From Pogonophryne albipinna (lineage: Eukaryota > Chordata > Actinopteri > Perciformes > Artedidraconidae): DNA of 64,000 nt. Positions 8,685-20,561 of the stretch are shown here, in pieces. Under the pieces are notes generated by a model. The model had not been told where the DNA came from. It ran no database searches and saw only the letters and a program-made list of their open reading frames with translations. Position 1 is the first letter of the stretch, and the number at the start of each line of letters is the position of its first letter. Location: the NCBI GenBank assembly GCA_028583405.1, contig CM053251.1:13341495-13405494 (forward strand), given 5' to 3'. Made by a program: the position numbers and the translations under genes.

Positions 8685-11600
8685 CTATTGGCTCTCGGAG
8701 TTGTAGTACTGGGCGTCTCCTCGCTCCTTCACATCAAAACCTGGCAAAGGTTGCCCGTATTTGTCCACACACCAACAGAAGCCTCGCTTTCTGCCTTTGG
8801 ATGGGCGGCACTGAAAGTAAAGGAAGGGACAAGGTGAAGGGAGGGAAGGGAAATAAGTCGGGGGGGGGGGGGCAGCTAAATGTGTAAATACAGTTAAATA
8901 TGAAGCATTATGAGTAACAAGCCACTTTACTCAATGAAGGAGAACAGTAATAGTTAAGAGGCATTAATGGTCAGATTGTGCTGAGTCGACGCAGCCTTGG
9001 TTATCCGACACGCTGTGGTATTTTCAGCTGCTTTTATGGTCTACCTCCTGTTACACACACATATAGAGACCTTTAAGGTAAACAGAACCTGGTAAAATAT
9101 TTGCTTAGTCCCGTTTGTGAACAACTGAGAACCAAGATCTATTTTCAGAAGCTGGTGGCCAGTACGAATCATCTGTTGCTGATTATACCCCACAGCTCCA
9201 AATTATGGGTACTACAAATGACTTACAGAGTCTGTGGAGCCCAAGGGCTGTTATTTTACTGCCAATTTTACTAAAGGTCAACCTCCACTCTGGTAAAACA
9301 TGCAGCCATTCATTTCAGGGGCTAAAGCAATAGTGCTGCTGCTCCACAGAGGAGGCAGAGCTGATCAGGAAGGAAGACATCCGTATTTAGTTAGCAAAAG
9401 GACTCTCTTGTTTTAGATCATTGTTGCATAACAAGTGGGAGGGGGTCAATGGGGGAGAACATCTTTTATCGGCTGTATGGAGGATGAAAAAGTAATTATT
9501 ATATCAAATATTAGCTGTAAGACAAGATTCTTATGATTCTATTAAAGGAAAAACTGTTGTTGTATTCATAGTTAACAGAAAAAAGTTAATCTGCTTCCAG
9601 CATTACTTCTGTCCTCTGCATATGTATCTAAAAAGACATTAACTGTTTTTAAGAGCTGTAATAAGAGTTGCTTTTGCTTTAAAACATGCAAATGAGCAGT
9701 GGTACAGTAGGTTCATTCTATATAAACAAAGACAATGAGCTTGGCGTTGTGATTATGAGATGATTGCAGGTAAAGGAGAACACTTCCATTAAGCAGAAGG
9801 GACTGCTATGTTAGAAAAGCTGCGTTGTGATGCAGTGGCGCGGGAGCCCTAAGTGCCTCCATATGAATGCGTCAGAACCACTCATTTATTACAACCCGAT
9901 CGTGGGTGAACCATGTGAGCGTGGGGATGGCTGCAGCTCTATTTCTGTGTAGGCTTCTCAAAAGTCCAGCAATTATGGGGGGAGCGCATCGTGTGCCGGT
10001 GGCCACCTTGACGTCTGTCTTCCTGGGAGGGTTCGCGTTAAACGGCCATCGTCCCAGCCGTCAACCCCACTGGGGTTTGGCCCCTGTGGTTCCTGTCTCC
10101 AGAGCCAGTGGCTGGGGTCTACCTCACTGGTGTGGTGGTGAAATGATGAGGCTCTAATGACTACCAATGAATACAGGAGGACAGCTATAAATCTGTAATT
10201 GGGCTGCAGGAGACCTAAAGTTTGAGACACTAGACTTCAGCATGAACCTTTATTAATGCAGCATGTAAAAAGGGAAATGTGGGTTTCCTTTTTACAGCCT
10301 TGTACAAAAGTTGTAAACAAATTGAAAGGTTTTATGAAGTATATGTGTAGGCTCTCATGAAATGGATGCAGGGATTTATAAGCATAGAGTGAATATCAAA
10401 TGATGGTGTTTTGAATGTGCTTTTTACCTGCTTTTTCTTATAGAAGCCCTTCTTGTCACAGTTTGGTATGCGGAAACCTCTGGGGTTGAGAATGTCTGTG
10501 ATCTTGAGGCTGCTGAGAATGCGCTCAATCTCTCTCCGACAGGGACCCTGCAGATGAGGGAACACATATGCAGTTGCTCCACCAATACTTAAACATCTCC
10601 AGCTCCAAAATATATAGACAAACAGTTTTCTTCGATGTTCTTCTTCAAATAAAGACGTTTAGAGAGCTGCACCACGTAGTGATCTGCCGTAATACCTGAA
10701 CAATAGTGGCTGCAATATGAAAGAGGTGCCGGAAGAGAAATTAATTCATCTGACCGACTTGCAGCGGATTAACATTTTACCAAAGCTGCTTATAACTCTT
10801 ACACTTTACACAAAGGATGGTGGATAAAGTGAATTCAAAGGGCTCAAAGTGGGAGCCAAAAGGCTTGTCCTAAAGTTCAAGTACTCCAGTCACTAATCAA
10901 AGCAGCCAGTCAAAGCCTATTACTAGTGTGTGCTCACTTCTCTGGCCAAAGACAAGATCAAAATAGCAGCAGGGCTTCCCAACAGGCACTCACATAGGCC
11001 AATCCATCATTTGCTGGCTCCCAGTACACCCGGCACGCGGACGCCTTGTGGCCAAACAACCGCCTGACCCAGGTCAGCCGCAGGGCCGCTCGCTGCCATG
11101 CCATTCTACTGTGCACGATGCCTGCCAACCCCCAGCACCGCTACCAAAAACATTTCATCACCCACAAGAGGGGAAAAACACCAAAACGCAGAGGAAGAGG
11201 AGAAAAACATTCCTCTAGTATGCTATGAAGACATTCAAAATTGGTTGTGGTACTTACATAATCGGGCTCCTGTTTGGTCTCCAGAGAGAAGTTTTGTTGG
11301 TCTGTGATGAGTGGTCCCGGGAGCTCCTCCATTTTAAAGCTCTGGGTTCTCTTCTGCTGCTTCCGTCGCAGGACCTCTGACTTGGCAGAGGGGAAAAAGT
11401 TGTGAAGTGGAGGTCTCTGGGGTCTGTGGGTGATGGACGAGGTCTGAAGGCCTAAGTTGGTGCAATTTTGAACCTCATCCAGAGTTTCAAAATGATCTGC
11501 TGAAGTTTGAGAACATCATGTGTTTAATTACACAACAGTACACACAGATATACTCTTGCTGGAGGTCACCTTGAGTGTCATGAGGTTATATATATACATC

Positions 11601-12461
11601 TAAACACAGAAATATGCCAAATAACTACCACCAAAGTGTTTCTACCATTAATTTGAATCCCTGTAGTCTCTTTGCTTTAAATGTATAAGCTGAATAGATA
11701 TACCTAAAAGTCATGGTCTTCACATTGAGTTACAAAGGGTAAACCTTCCTGACATTGAGTTGCAGCTATAATATGCACTATCAAATCCTCCAAAAACTCC
11801 GTATTCTTCAAATGTCTCATTCTCCACCTTGTCTTTGCATTGATGAAGAGCATTTTCTGAGTGAAATAAATAAGTAAATGCAGCTTTGAGTTGCATTTCT
11901 CTCTCATGTTATGCCATGGAATTGGAATTAATTATAATTTGATAACTGGAAAAAATGTACATGAAATACTAAACTACTCACTTTTAAGATTACACGTTTT
12001 TTGTTTAAAGATGGTGACACAAATGTATAGTTATAATTTCACAATTATAAAGCATCTATGGTCTACATTTGAAGCATGGAAAAGGTGTATGAATTACCTG
12101 GCAGTTCATTGACTGGTGGAGGTGTTGGTCTGGCGGTAAGTCGTTTATGAGTAGCGTTTGCACACGTCCCCCTCCCGTCCAGCAGAGCCTGCAGAGGCTT
12201 CGGCTCCCCGGGCTGCCGCTGACATGTCAGTCCGGAGCCGCATCTCCCGGTGTACACGCCGCACGGCTGGCCGGAGCTCAACGCACAGGTCATGCAGCAG
12301 CCGCAGCCCGGTTCTGGGACATTCTCGGCGCAGTCCTTGGGTAAAGGTTTGCACAAAAGCCGCGCTCCAACATCACAGGGCTCGCATCTGATCACCGGTC
12401 CAACCGCACCTGACGATGCCAGAACAAAAGTCATGCAAAGTGCGCGAAAACAGGAATCCAT
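8685..12461 (-). CDS. igfbp3: Insulin-like growth factor-binding protein 3
   Basis: A secreted IGF carrier of serum and tissues, able to enter nuclei and bind matrix through a basic patch. Minus-strand exons are 12461-12098, 11496-11258, 10547-10428 and 8810-8685, encoding 282 aa. An upstream in-frame ATG at 12479 would add 6 residues. A signal peptide covers about residues 1-21. The N-domain has all 12 cysteines (26 to 100) with GCGCCMTC at 52-59. The linker ends KQEPDY, as the IGFBP3 linker ends before GPC. The C-domain carries GPCRREIERIL, IPNCDKKGFYKKKQ and the basic KGRKRGFCWC run (246-255) used as heparin/nuclear-import motif in IGFBP3. N-glycosylation sequons occur at 102 (NAT) and 132 (NCT). 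Oddities: the last family cysteine is replaced by Tyr (276), an RGD lies just before it (271-273), and an extra Cys (133) lies in the linker. Confidence 0.95.
8811..10427 (-). other. igfbp3: igfbp3 intron 3
   Basis: Non-coding sequence between exons 3 and 4. A poly-G run is at about 8860-8872. No other gene or clear repeat was recognised. Confidence 0.7.
10548..11257 (-). other. igfbp3: igfbp3 intron 2
   Basis: Bounded by a good donor (GTAAGTA) after exon 2 and CTGCAG before exon 3. Nothing else was recognised inside. Confidence 0.7.
11497..12097 (-). other. igfbp3: igfbp3 intron 1
   Basis: Bounded by the donor GTAATTC after exon 1 and a TTCAGCAG acceptor before exon 2. No further feature was seen. 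Confidence 0.7.
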
Positions 12462-12569
12462 TGTGGCGTCTGAAAGCATAAAGTGAGGAAGTGCGCTGCC
12501 CTAATGTGATGGTAAGTTTTCCCTGGACAGCATCTGATTCACATACAGCCGCCTGACAAAACGTCTCAA

Positions 12570-12575
12570 TATATA
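12570..12575 (-). promoter_or_regulatory. igfbp3: igfbp3 TATA box
   Basis: TATATA on the minus strand about 110 bases upstream of the ATG at 12461, in a GC-richer context (GGTCTATATATTG). The spacing leaves a 5' UTR of roughly 80 bases. Confidence 0.6.
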
Positions 12576-15500
12576 GACCCCAGCGGCTGTAGGCACACCC
12601 CCGAATAGTTTGTGGTCTACTGATGAATTGCCTCGACTCCGTTATCCCTTTAAAACCATCAGAGCAAGTGCAGCGCAGCAGAATAACATTCAAGGTAAGG
12701 CTATAAGAATACTTCTGAACAAAACTAAATAAAGATTTTTCTGAAGCAGTTAGTTGAGGTCTAACAGTTCAAATGTGAATATTCAACATTTTAATAAATG
12801 GTCTAATGCAGTTTATTATGCAGTCAGGTTGTTAGACACACAATTAATTAAAATGTTTACCCAAGAGAATTCACAACAATTGAATGTGTCTCTTGGTTTG
12901 AAAAGCCCACACATAAGTCCAATTATCTGTCATGCACAGATGCATTCATAGGGGGCGCCAAAGTGTGTGTGTGCGCGTGCGTGCGTGTGTATTTCTTGTG
13001 TGTGCGTGTGTCATGAAGTTCTAATTTCTGAATAATTCGGTGACACTTGCAGTGAATTTAAGAGGCTTAAATGGCTTCAGCTATTTGTTTGTGTGTTTCT
13101 CCATCGACTGTGTGGGTTTATGTATGTGTTCACATGACTGTGTGTTTGTGTGAGTGTATCCATTTATCTGAGGCCAAGACGCTGCGACCCATGACCCTGC
13201 ATGACCTATATGGTTTAAGCACATAAACTGGGACCAATCCATGCATAAGATGATTATTCCAAGCTTCAATAGAGTGTAAGCCTACAAAAAAACGTGTGGT
13301 GGAATTTTACTAAGTACATTTCTGTGGTACTTGTATGCCTACTTTAGTTTGCCCTTTATTCTTCTACTCCACCTCATTCCAAGGGCAAATGTAGTGCCTT
13401 TTATACATTTAATTGATAACTAAAGTTACATTGCAGAATAGTACTTCACATGAAATGGAAATCTTATTAAATATTGTGCATTTTAATAGTTAAAACTACC
13501 AAACAGTGTGTGATAAATTCTCTAGTCTAGATTGAACATCCAGACTGTTTAAATGCTGCATAAACGTTAATTTCACCCTTGTATCGCAATATTTGAACAA
13601 CAAAACAATAAAAGCTGTCAATCTACATGTTTGTACATTTTAGTTTTACCGCCACTTAACAAAACCTATATTTACATACTATACTAAAATAAAATAATGT
13701 TATTAATATTCTACATTTTAACATTTTTCTCAGTAATTTGCATTTGCAGGACTGTAGCTTCAGGTTACAAATTAGTATATGTACTCTTGCAGGGTTGTAT
13801 AGGTCTTAATGTAGGAAAGATGACATTTAAAATATAATTTCGCCACAAGTTCTGCTGATCAACTCTTTCTCAATAATACTTTTTTTTCAAACCTGGAGAA
13901 AATCCACCAGCCAAACAGGATTCAAGGTGAACTGCCCATATGGTATTCAGTGCTTTTGATTAGTGAAAAAACTGCACCTCATGTACCTGTTCCTCACACA
14001 TACAGTAAAGCAGCGGGCTCTGAACTTGTGGTTAGGACGTGTAACATAGTTGGGCCTGGTCTAGTCCTTAGTCAGTGCAACAAAGCAGATCTTAAAATAA
14101 AGACACATACCACACATGTGAGTGAGAAAATTCCTCAGTAATTACATCTGTTGCATTTTTAGGTCCACTATTAATTGGTTACAGATGAGAGAGGGAATAC
14201 ACCAGCACAAAATGTCCAAAAAATACCTCAAAAGAATAACGGGGTAGAGGAGAGGTGTACACTTCCTCTTAGCTTTTGAAATGTTCTTGGAAGCCAATGT
14301 CAAATCAGTGGCCAACATGCCCTGGTGTTCTGCCGCCTGTTAACAGACAGGTCTACAGCAGAGCAGCACTCAGTGGAATGCCAAACATTTGTTTCATAAG
14401 CTGAAAAAAGCCTGCTGATTTTCCTCCCTCTCCTCCACTCAGAGCTCTTTGGAAGGGGGTCTCTCAGCCACCTGTGCATATTCAGCATAGCAGAGGAGAG
14501 AGTTGGGCAGAGGGAGTAATGTACTAGAGGAATGTCGTCCCGCAGAACAGCCACTCAATAAAGAAGGAGTGTGAAGAATTTGCTTTTGCACACACAGGAT
14601 ATTACTGTACATGTGTTTAACATAACCTGCTGTCAAAGGCTACGCTGGCCAACCACAACTGCTAGTCAAATCCTAATCCGGAGCAATTTCCCACTGTTTT
14701 AAAATGATTTGGATAAATCAGGCACACTTGCTTGAAGCTCTGGTGTTGCACTGGCCCCAGTCGGTGTGTTGTAGCTTACTCTAGTGAATTGCACTGAATT
14801 CCTTGGCTAAATATTGACTGAATGCTTCAGGATGTTATTCTAAGTTTCATCTCAAATCTTATAAATGCCAAAGGATGCTTCTTTGCTAGCAGTTATTTTC
14901 ATAATGCTGCTTTACAAAAACATTTATATCCCTTAAGTTGGTAGTAGTAGCCTACAATAAATAGTAGAATTGATTCAGGAGCGCAAAAAGGTTTTTACAG
15001 GAAAAGTGTATAATTTTCATTGGTTATATTGTAAATGAGGTCTCTACATTAACTTAATTCAAAGTTAAAATAAAAAATGAAATTATTACGTTTTTTGGGT
15101 GTTTGTTAGATAAACTCACCCAAATGTACCTTTTAAATATGAATGGTTTCTCATGGGCAGTGAGAAGAAATGGGCTCTATAATGCCTTTTGGTATTCCTT
15201 TCTTTAATATTAATTATTTTAATTAATGTCAAATAATAATGCTTCATTTACAGTAAGTAGCATCCCTACTTCTGGCTCTGTTAGTTCGTTTTTATCTGTG
15301 TTTAGTGCGGAGATGATGGTGTTATTGTAGTGGTCAGGAACAGCATACAAATCTGCAGCAAGCGCAAAAACTCACAGATTGAAAAGTGCATAGTTTAAAC
15401 AGCTGGAGGTCTGAAGAACATGTCTGAGTTAACCCAGAAGGAGGATGTGTGTGTGCGTGAATGTGTGTGTGTGTGTGTGCGTGTGTGTGGAAAGAGTGTG

Positions 15501-18500
15501 TGCGTCCATAGGTATGTTGTAGTAAGAAGGGAAGGGGTGGGACTGTGTAGGAATGAGGCTGCCACAAATCACATGACAAGTCTGGTACAGTCACTGTTAT
15601 TCTTTTTTAGCCTCACAGTCTCATGACCTTCTCTCCTATAGTTGCCCTTGTCTGAGAGCTTTTTAAACAGACTCTCATCTCAATTAGTTGGATGAACGCT
15701 CTCTCGTATGATTAATACGATCATCTCTTCCCTTTGATTAATCTATGTCTGGCCCCCATACAGAGCTTCAACAATTATCAGATTATTAGATGTGGTTTGA
15801 ATGGACAAAACAAAGAGCCAACATGGCAAAGGCCACCTTTCATCTAAGTCCAGGGTTGGTTAATTATTTTTTTGGAGTTGTCCGGTCTGTTTCTGGACCT
15901 ATCATGGTCCCCATTTCTGGAGGCTTGGCCCCCGAGGCAGTCCAAGGCTGTAATTAGGCCTGAGCGGAGTGGAGGATGGAGAGAGAGGAGCTCTCAGCAC
16001 TCAGGCTGACAGATTGCTGAGTGCTCGGAAGTAGGCTAAGAGTGGCGCCGCTCACTTTGGGCTCCGAGTCCCCCTCAGACAGTATCACTTCCTGTGTCTT
16101 TCTCTGTCTCATATAGACACATTAAAGCCTTTTCTTAATATGTTTTCACACATGTATGTATGCAAACTATCTATAAACATTGATTCTCATTTTTTGTTCT
16201 ATCACTTTCTTTCAATCCATCAGACGCTTGTTATTCCTATGGTTATTAAATTGTATAGAAAGCAATTATTATATATAAAGTTTTTAATATAAACATGTGT
16301 CATCACAAAAGTGTGTACTTTCTCATTTATGATTCATTTGTCATTTATTTCTTTGGTTATTTTTTGTATTTTGAGTGATCCACAGCAATGCCCCCAAAGG
16401 ATTTTAATATAAAATGGTACTGAAAATGACATGTTATTTATTCTTACACAATCACATATCATTTTCTAACTCACACCAACACAACACTGCTCTTTGTAAA
16501 CAGACACAATTACAGTTGGTGGAGGAGGGAATATCCCTCGCAGATGGAGGCTCTACAAAGCTTCATTTAGTTATAAGGGATGGTGGTCTGTGGTTTAGAT
16601 GTGGGGTTAAATGCTGAAATGAAAAGAAAAGAGAGAGATGTCAGTCAGACAGGTCCACCAATCTGATATACTTTTTGAAGTTGCAGTATGCAAGTCAAGT
16701 TAGTTTTAAAATCTTTCCTGTTTTATTATTATGCTATGAACTACAACTTTCGTCTCAGTCTGTGACATTATTGGGCCCAAAAATCTCGTCTTACATTGGG
16801 ACAGAGATAGCTGTAAATCGGTGAATATTTTCTAAAACAACGAAATCAACTGGGGTACGAATGAACACATCATTACATATGTAAGCTGGTAACTGTTGTT
16901 ATATAAAACAGAATTAAACTGTATCTGGTTTAGATAACCATAATATGAAGTAACTTTTCCAACCTAGCAAACATGGTTATTTTAACAGTAACGTGATTAT
17001 TATAAACCTTCAAGAGAGATTTTACTCTCAGACTGTAACATATTGTCCAGCCATGTTTACCTCCAGGAGAACTTTTAACGTTACATCCCCATGACCCAGA
17101 GCATTGTGCCATCACTGTAGTTCAGTCAAACAACTTGCGTTTAAAATGTTTATTAACAGCAATATATAGCTTGAGTTTGGCATCTTGTCTTCACCCTCAT
17201 CACTCCCCACAAATATTTTTGTGATTATGGAGAATGTGTTTGGTTGGTTGGTTGTATGAGGGAGTAAGGCATGTCACGTCTATATGTATCATTCAGTGTG
17301 GACCAACGCGATAGGGTGGACCACCAGACTAAAACTGTTTTTTACTAACCAAAATAAAATGAATGATATTCTCAAGCCATGCTAATGATACGTCTGCACC
17401 CACTATGGTTCTACTATACGGTCTATGGTCTCTACACCCATGAAGTAGAGACCATTAGAGAATAATGATATCATACTTAAATAGTTTATCAGCTATCAGG
17501 ACAGATTAAGCAATATATCATGGCGTATATTAATTGAATGTGTCTTGGAAATGATCCACTGAAGCCAATGTCTTCCCTCACTGTCAGTCAGCACAGTGTC
17601 TGTCTCACTTACTCAAGTGTAGAAACATGGATACCTAGTGGTAGACGCACCATCTTTTATCATTATTTAGATAATCTGAAATTGACTAAGCCTGGAGATG
17701 TGAACAAAAAAGAGACCATTTAGAGACAATCCATGCAGCGCTATTGTGGGGTTCATCTGCTCTTCATCGATTTAAGCTTTCCTGACAACCTTGAGTTTCT
17801 CCAGAAGATTGTGATGAGCACAAGCTAAATGTACAAATGATGCATCTCAAAATTAAGATGTTTGCATTAAATGTGAAATGCAACATTCTTGCTCTTACAT
17901 ATGTTGTAAGTGCAAGAGTTGGACTGAAATTGAGTTGGATTAATTAATTTAAATTATAATGCATAGATATACTTAGTTTGAGTTTGGCCTTCATATATTT
18001 ATTGGATGGAAAACCTGCCCACAATTGAATTAAGCTCATCCAATTAGTTATTGTGGATTATATGTTTTTCCCCCATGCCCTCTACAGCAATAGTCTGTTC
18101 CTAAAAAGCCACAGCTGCTGTTTTGATGAAAGCTCATGAAGAATTTTGGCAAAGTGAACCCTTATGATCGCTGGGTAAAATGTATGAGAGCCTGTGTTTC
18201 CCACCTGCTCCTTTTTTCACGCTCACTCAGGCCTTAAGTCACACTCTTTACCTTGCAATATACACATGACTATTAATTGTTACCTTTTTTTGCTAAAGGA
18301 GACCAAATGTGACTTTTAATTTATCTGCCATCCTCCACCTCCTCTTAATGCTTTAAGATCTTGATGACTCACTACACCCATGTCATTTCAGGCACCAGGG
18401 GCTGTCAACAAGCATTTGTGCCTACATGTATCTATTTAGATATGAACTACTTGATAGGGAACTATTTCTATGGCACTATGGGTAAACTGTCCTTTCACTC

Positions 18501-18690
18501 CTCTTTCCCAGGCGCAGACAAACAGCCTTGGGAGAGTCGTTTCTCCCTGAAAGATAAAGCAAGCCTTTCCTTTGTGCTTTCGAATCCAACCACAGCAGTG
18601 TCCAGATATGATCCTGATAATGGCTCTGCTTGTCCGAATGCAGTCATTCAACAATCTGTTCTTCTAATAAAAAGATTATTGTTTTATAAA
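12576..18690. other. Intergenic region between igfbp3 and the transposon cluster
   Basis: No gene is supported over about 6 kb. Interrupted TG-rich microsatellites lie at about 12964-13010 and 13087-13156, and a (TG)n run at about 15443-15490. Most of the region is ordinary AT-rich non-coding sequence upstream of igfbp3. Enhancers could lie here but cannot be seen by eye. Confidence 0.5.
15443..15490. repeat. (TG)n microsatellite, interrupted
   Basis: A run of TG dinucleotides with a few CG/TG interruptions. Confidence 0.8.
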
Positions 18691-19323
18691 GTGAAGGAGT
18701 TCAAGTATCTCGGGGTCTTGTTCTCGAGTGAGGGAACAATGGAGCGTGAGATGGGCCGGAGAATCGGAGCAGCGGGAGCGGTACTGCAGTCGCTTTACCG
18801 CACCGTTGTGACGAAAAGGGAGCTGAGCCAGAAGGCAAAGCTCTCTGTCTACCGGACCATTTTCGTTCCTACCCTCACCTACGGTCATGAAGGATGGGTC
18901 ATGACCGAAAGAACGAGATCGCGGATACAAGCGGCCGAGATGGGTTTTCTCCGCAGGGTGGCTGGTGTCTCCCTTAGGGATAAGGTGAGAAGTTCGGTCA
19001 TCAGGGAGGGACTCGGAGTTGAGCCGCTCCTCCTTCGCGTCGAAAGGAGCCAGTTGAGGTGGTTCGGGCACCTAGTTAGGATGCCACCTGGGCGCCTCCC
19101 TAGGGAGGTGTTCCAGGCACGTCCAGCTGGGAAGAGACCAAGGGGTAGACCTAGGACCAGGTGGAGGGATTATATCTCTTCGCTGGCCTGGGAGCGCCTT
19201 GGGATCCCCCAGTCAGAGCTGGTTGATGTCGCCAGGGAAAAGGAAGTTTGGGGCTCTCTGCTGGAACTGCTACCCCCGCGACCCAACCACGGATAAGCGG
19301 AAGAAGATGGATGGATGGATGGA
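18691..19323 (+). mobile_element. 5'-truncated RTE/Rex3-like non-LTR retrotransposon, 3' end
   Basis: A frame open across this segment encodes the end of a reverse transcriptase ORF. It has FKYLGVLFSSEG (thumb region), YRTIFVPTLTYGHEGWVMTE, RIQAAEMGFLRRVAG, SQLRWFGHLVRMP and a GRPRTRWRDYI motif, stopping at 19294-19296. It ends in GATG tandem copies (about 19306-19322), the tail type of Rex3/RTE elements. The open frame starts at 18361, but the part before about 18690 does not look like transposon protein and is chance read-through. The polymerase core and endonuclease are absent, so this is a dead 5'-truncated insertion. Family assignment rests on recall of the tail and C-terminal motifs. 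Confidence 0.75.
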
Positions 19324-19462
19324 AAGTTGACGTAGAGGGTTAGAGGGTTAGAGAGCAGGGGGGACATCCCTCTGCTAGATGCAGACTTGTATTATTTTGC
19401 CATAGAATGTGGACCATTTCTTGGGATTAGTTAAATATTGGGGAGAAACTTCAGAGTTGTTT

Positions 19463-19470
19463 GTGCAGAA
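19463..19470. repeat. Left 8-bp target-site duplication of hAT element
   Basis: GTGCAGAA, repeated exactly at 20554-20561. Confidence 0.85.
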
Positions 19471-20553
19471 CAGAGTTGGGTGTAACGCGTTACAAAGTAA
19501 CGCGTTACACCCAACTCTACAAAGTAACGCGTTACTGTAATAATATTACTTTTGTCGGTAACGGAGTAGTGTAACGTGCTACTTTTATAATTCAGTAATC
19601 ACACTACAGTTACTAACATTGCCCCGACACGCGTTACTTCGTTACTTACTAAAAATCAGTCATAATAAAACCTCAACAAACACCTGCAAAGAACACATGC
19701 TAAGGTGAAGCTAACGCACAGCTATTTGTTGTTTGTTTATATCACGTAGTCTGTTCTTCTTCTCTGTCTTCCGGTTGTTGCCTGTTTTGAATGACGAATA
19801 CACACTACCGCCGCCTGCTGGTAAGGAGAGTTATTGCCACTCACGCATGCGCAGTTCGTACGTGCTCGGCTGAAGTCTTTGTGGTGTCTGGTTCCAGTGC
19901 AACACATGGCCAACACGCAGGAGAACACGCCGACGCAACAGCGTGAACAGAGATAGACTGCGCAAAATATACAGATAGCAGGAGACAGAGGGCAGCCATG
20001 GTCAGATAGGAAAACATTCAGGAGCTATCTGGATCAGTCTTATGCGACAATGGAAACTGAACTAAAGAGAACATTTGAAACTTTTGCAGTCTGCGTGATC
20101 TGCCTGCAGGGAGGGGCGGGCCGGCCCTGCGAGTAAAGTCACGAGTTACTTTATGTAGAGAGTAACGAAGTAGTGTAATATATTACTTTTTTTTAAAGTA
20201 ATATGTAATATGCAGTGATTCCCACAGCATGTTAATACTTTGGGGGGCCCCCAAAGTATAATGGCTCCCCCCAAAGTATAATTTGTGTGTTTTTTTTACT
20301 CAGTGAGCACTCATTTGCATTTGCATTGGTGGCAATGAGATTTTATTTGGAGATTTTTCATATTTTTGGAGAGAAATAAAGGTGGGTGCAACTTACAAAA
20401 TAGCCATAAAGCTAGTTAGCATAAAAAACGCTAATTAGCATCTGCTACGCACCCCCCCACCCCCACCCCGAGTCGTTCCCCCAAAGTATATTTCATTTCT
20501 GGAATCACTGATATGTAATATATTACTTTTTTTTAGTAACGACCCCATCTCTG
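19471..20553. mobile_element. Non-autonomous hAT transposon with palindromic left end
   Basis: Starts CAGAGTTGGG and ends CCCCATCTCTG. It is flanked by an exact 8-bp duplication GTGCAGAA (19463-19470 and 20554-20561), the hAT hallmark. Subterminal regions are full of GTAACGCGTTAC and GTAATATATTAC motifs. The first part is a perfect 22-bp inverted repeat (19472-19493 with 19497-19518). No transposase is present. A second element is inserted near its right end (20213-20510). It shares its terminal style (GTTGGGTGTAACGCGTTAC) with the larger element at 23550-30413, so both probably belong to one family. Confidence 0.85.
20213..20510. mobile_element. Nested MITE with CAGTGATTCC ends
   Basis: Begins CAGTGATTCC and ends GGAATCACTG. 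Partial inverted similarity extends inward to an ATACTTTGGGGG block. The unit CCCCAAAGTATA recurs inside. It sits within the hAT element: ATATGTAATAT-type sequence lies on both sides, but the 8 bases adjoining each end are not identical, so the target duplication is imperfect. Confidence 0.65.
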
Positions 20554-20561
20554 GTGCAGAA

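Noticed and set aside
12461..12479. Upstream ATG (MLSDAT) as the igfbp3 start
   Set aside because: Possible, but starting at MDSCFRALCM gives a cleaner signal peptide; left as an alternative only.
18361..18690. Open frame continuous with the LINE reverse transcriptase end
   Set aside because: The frame is open but its residues lack transposon or host motifs; the retroelement similarity begins abruptly at about 18691.
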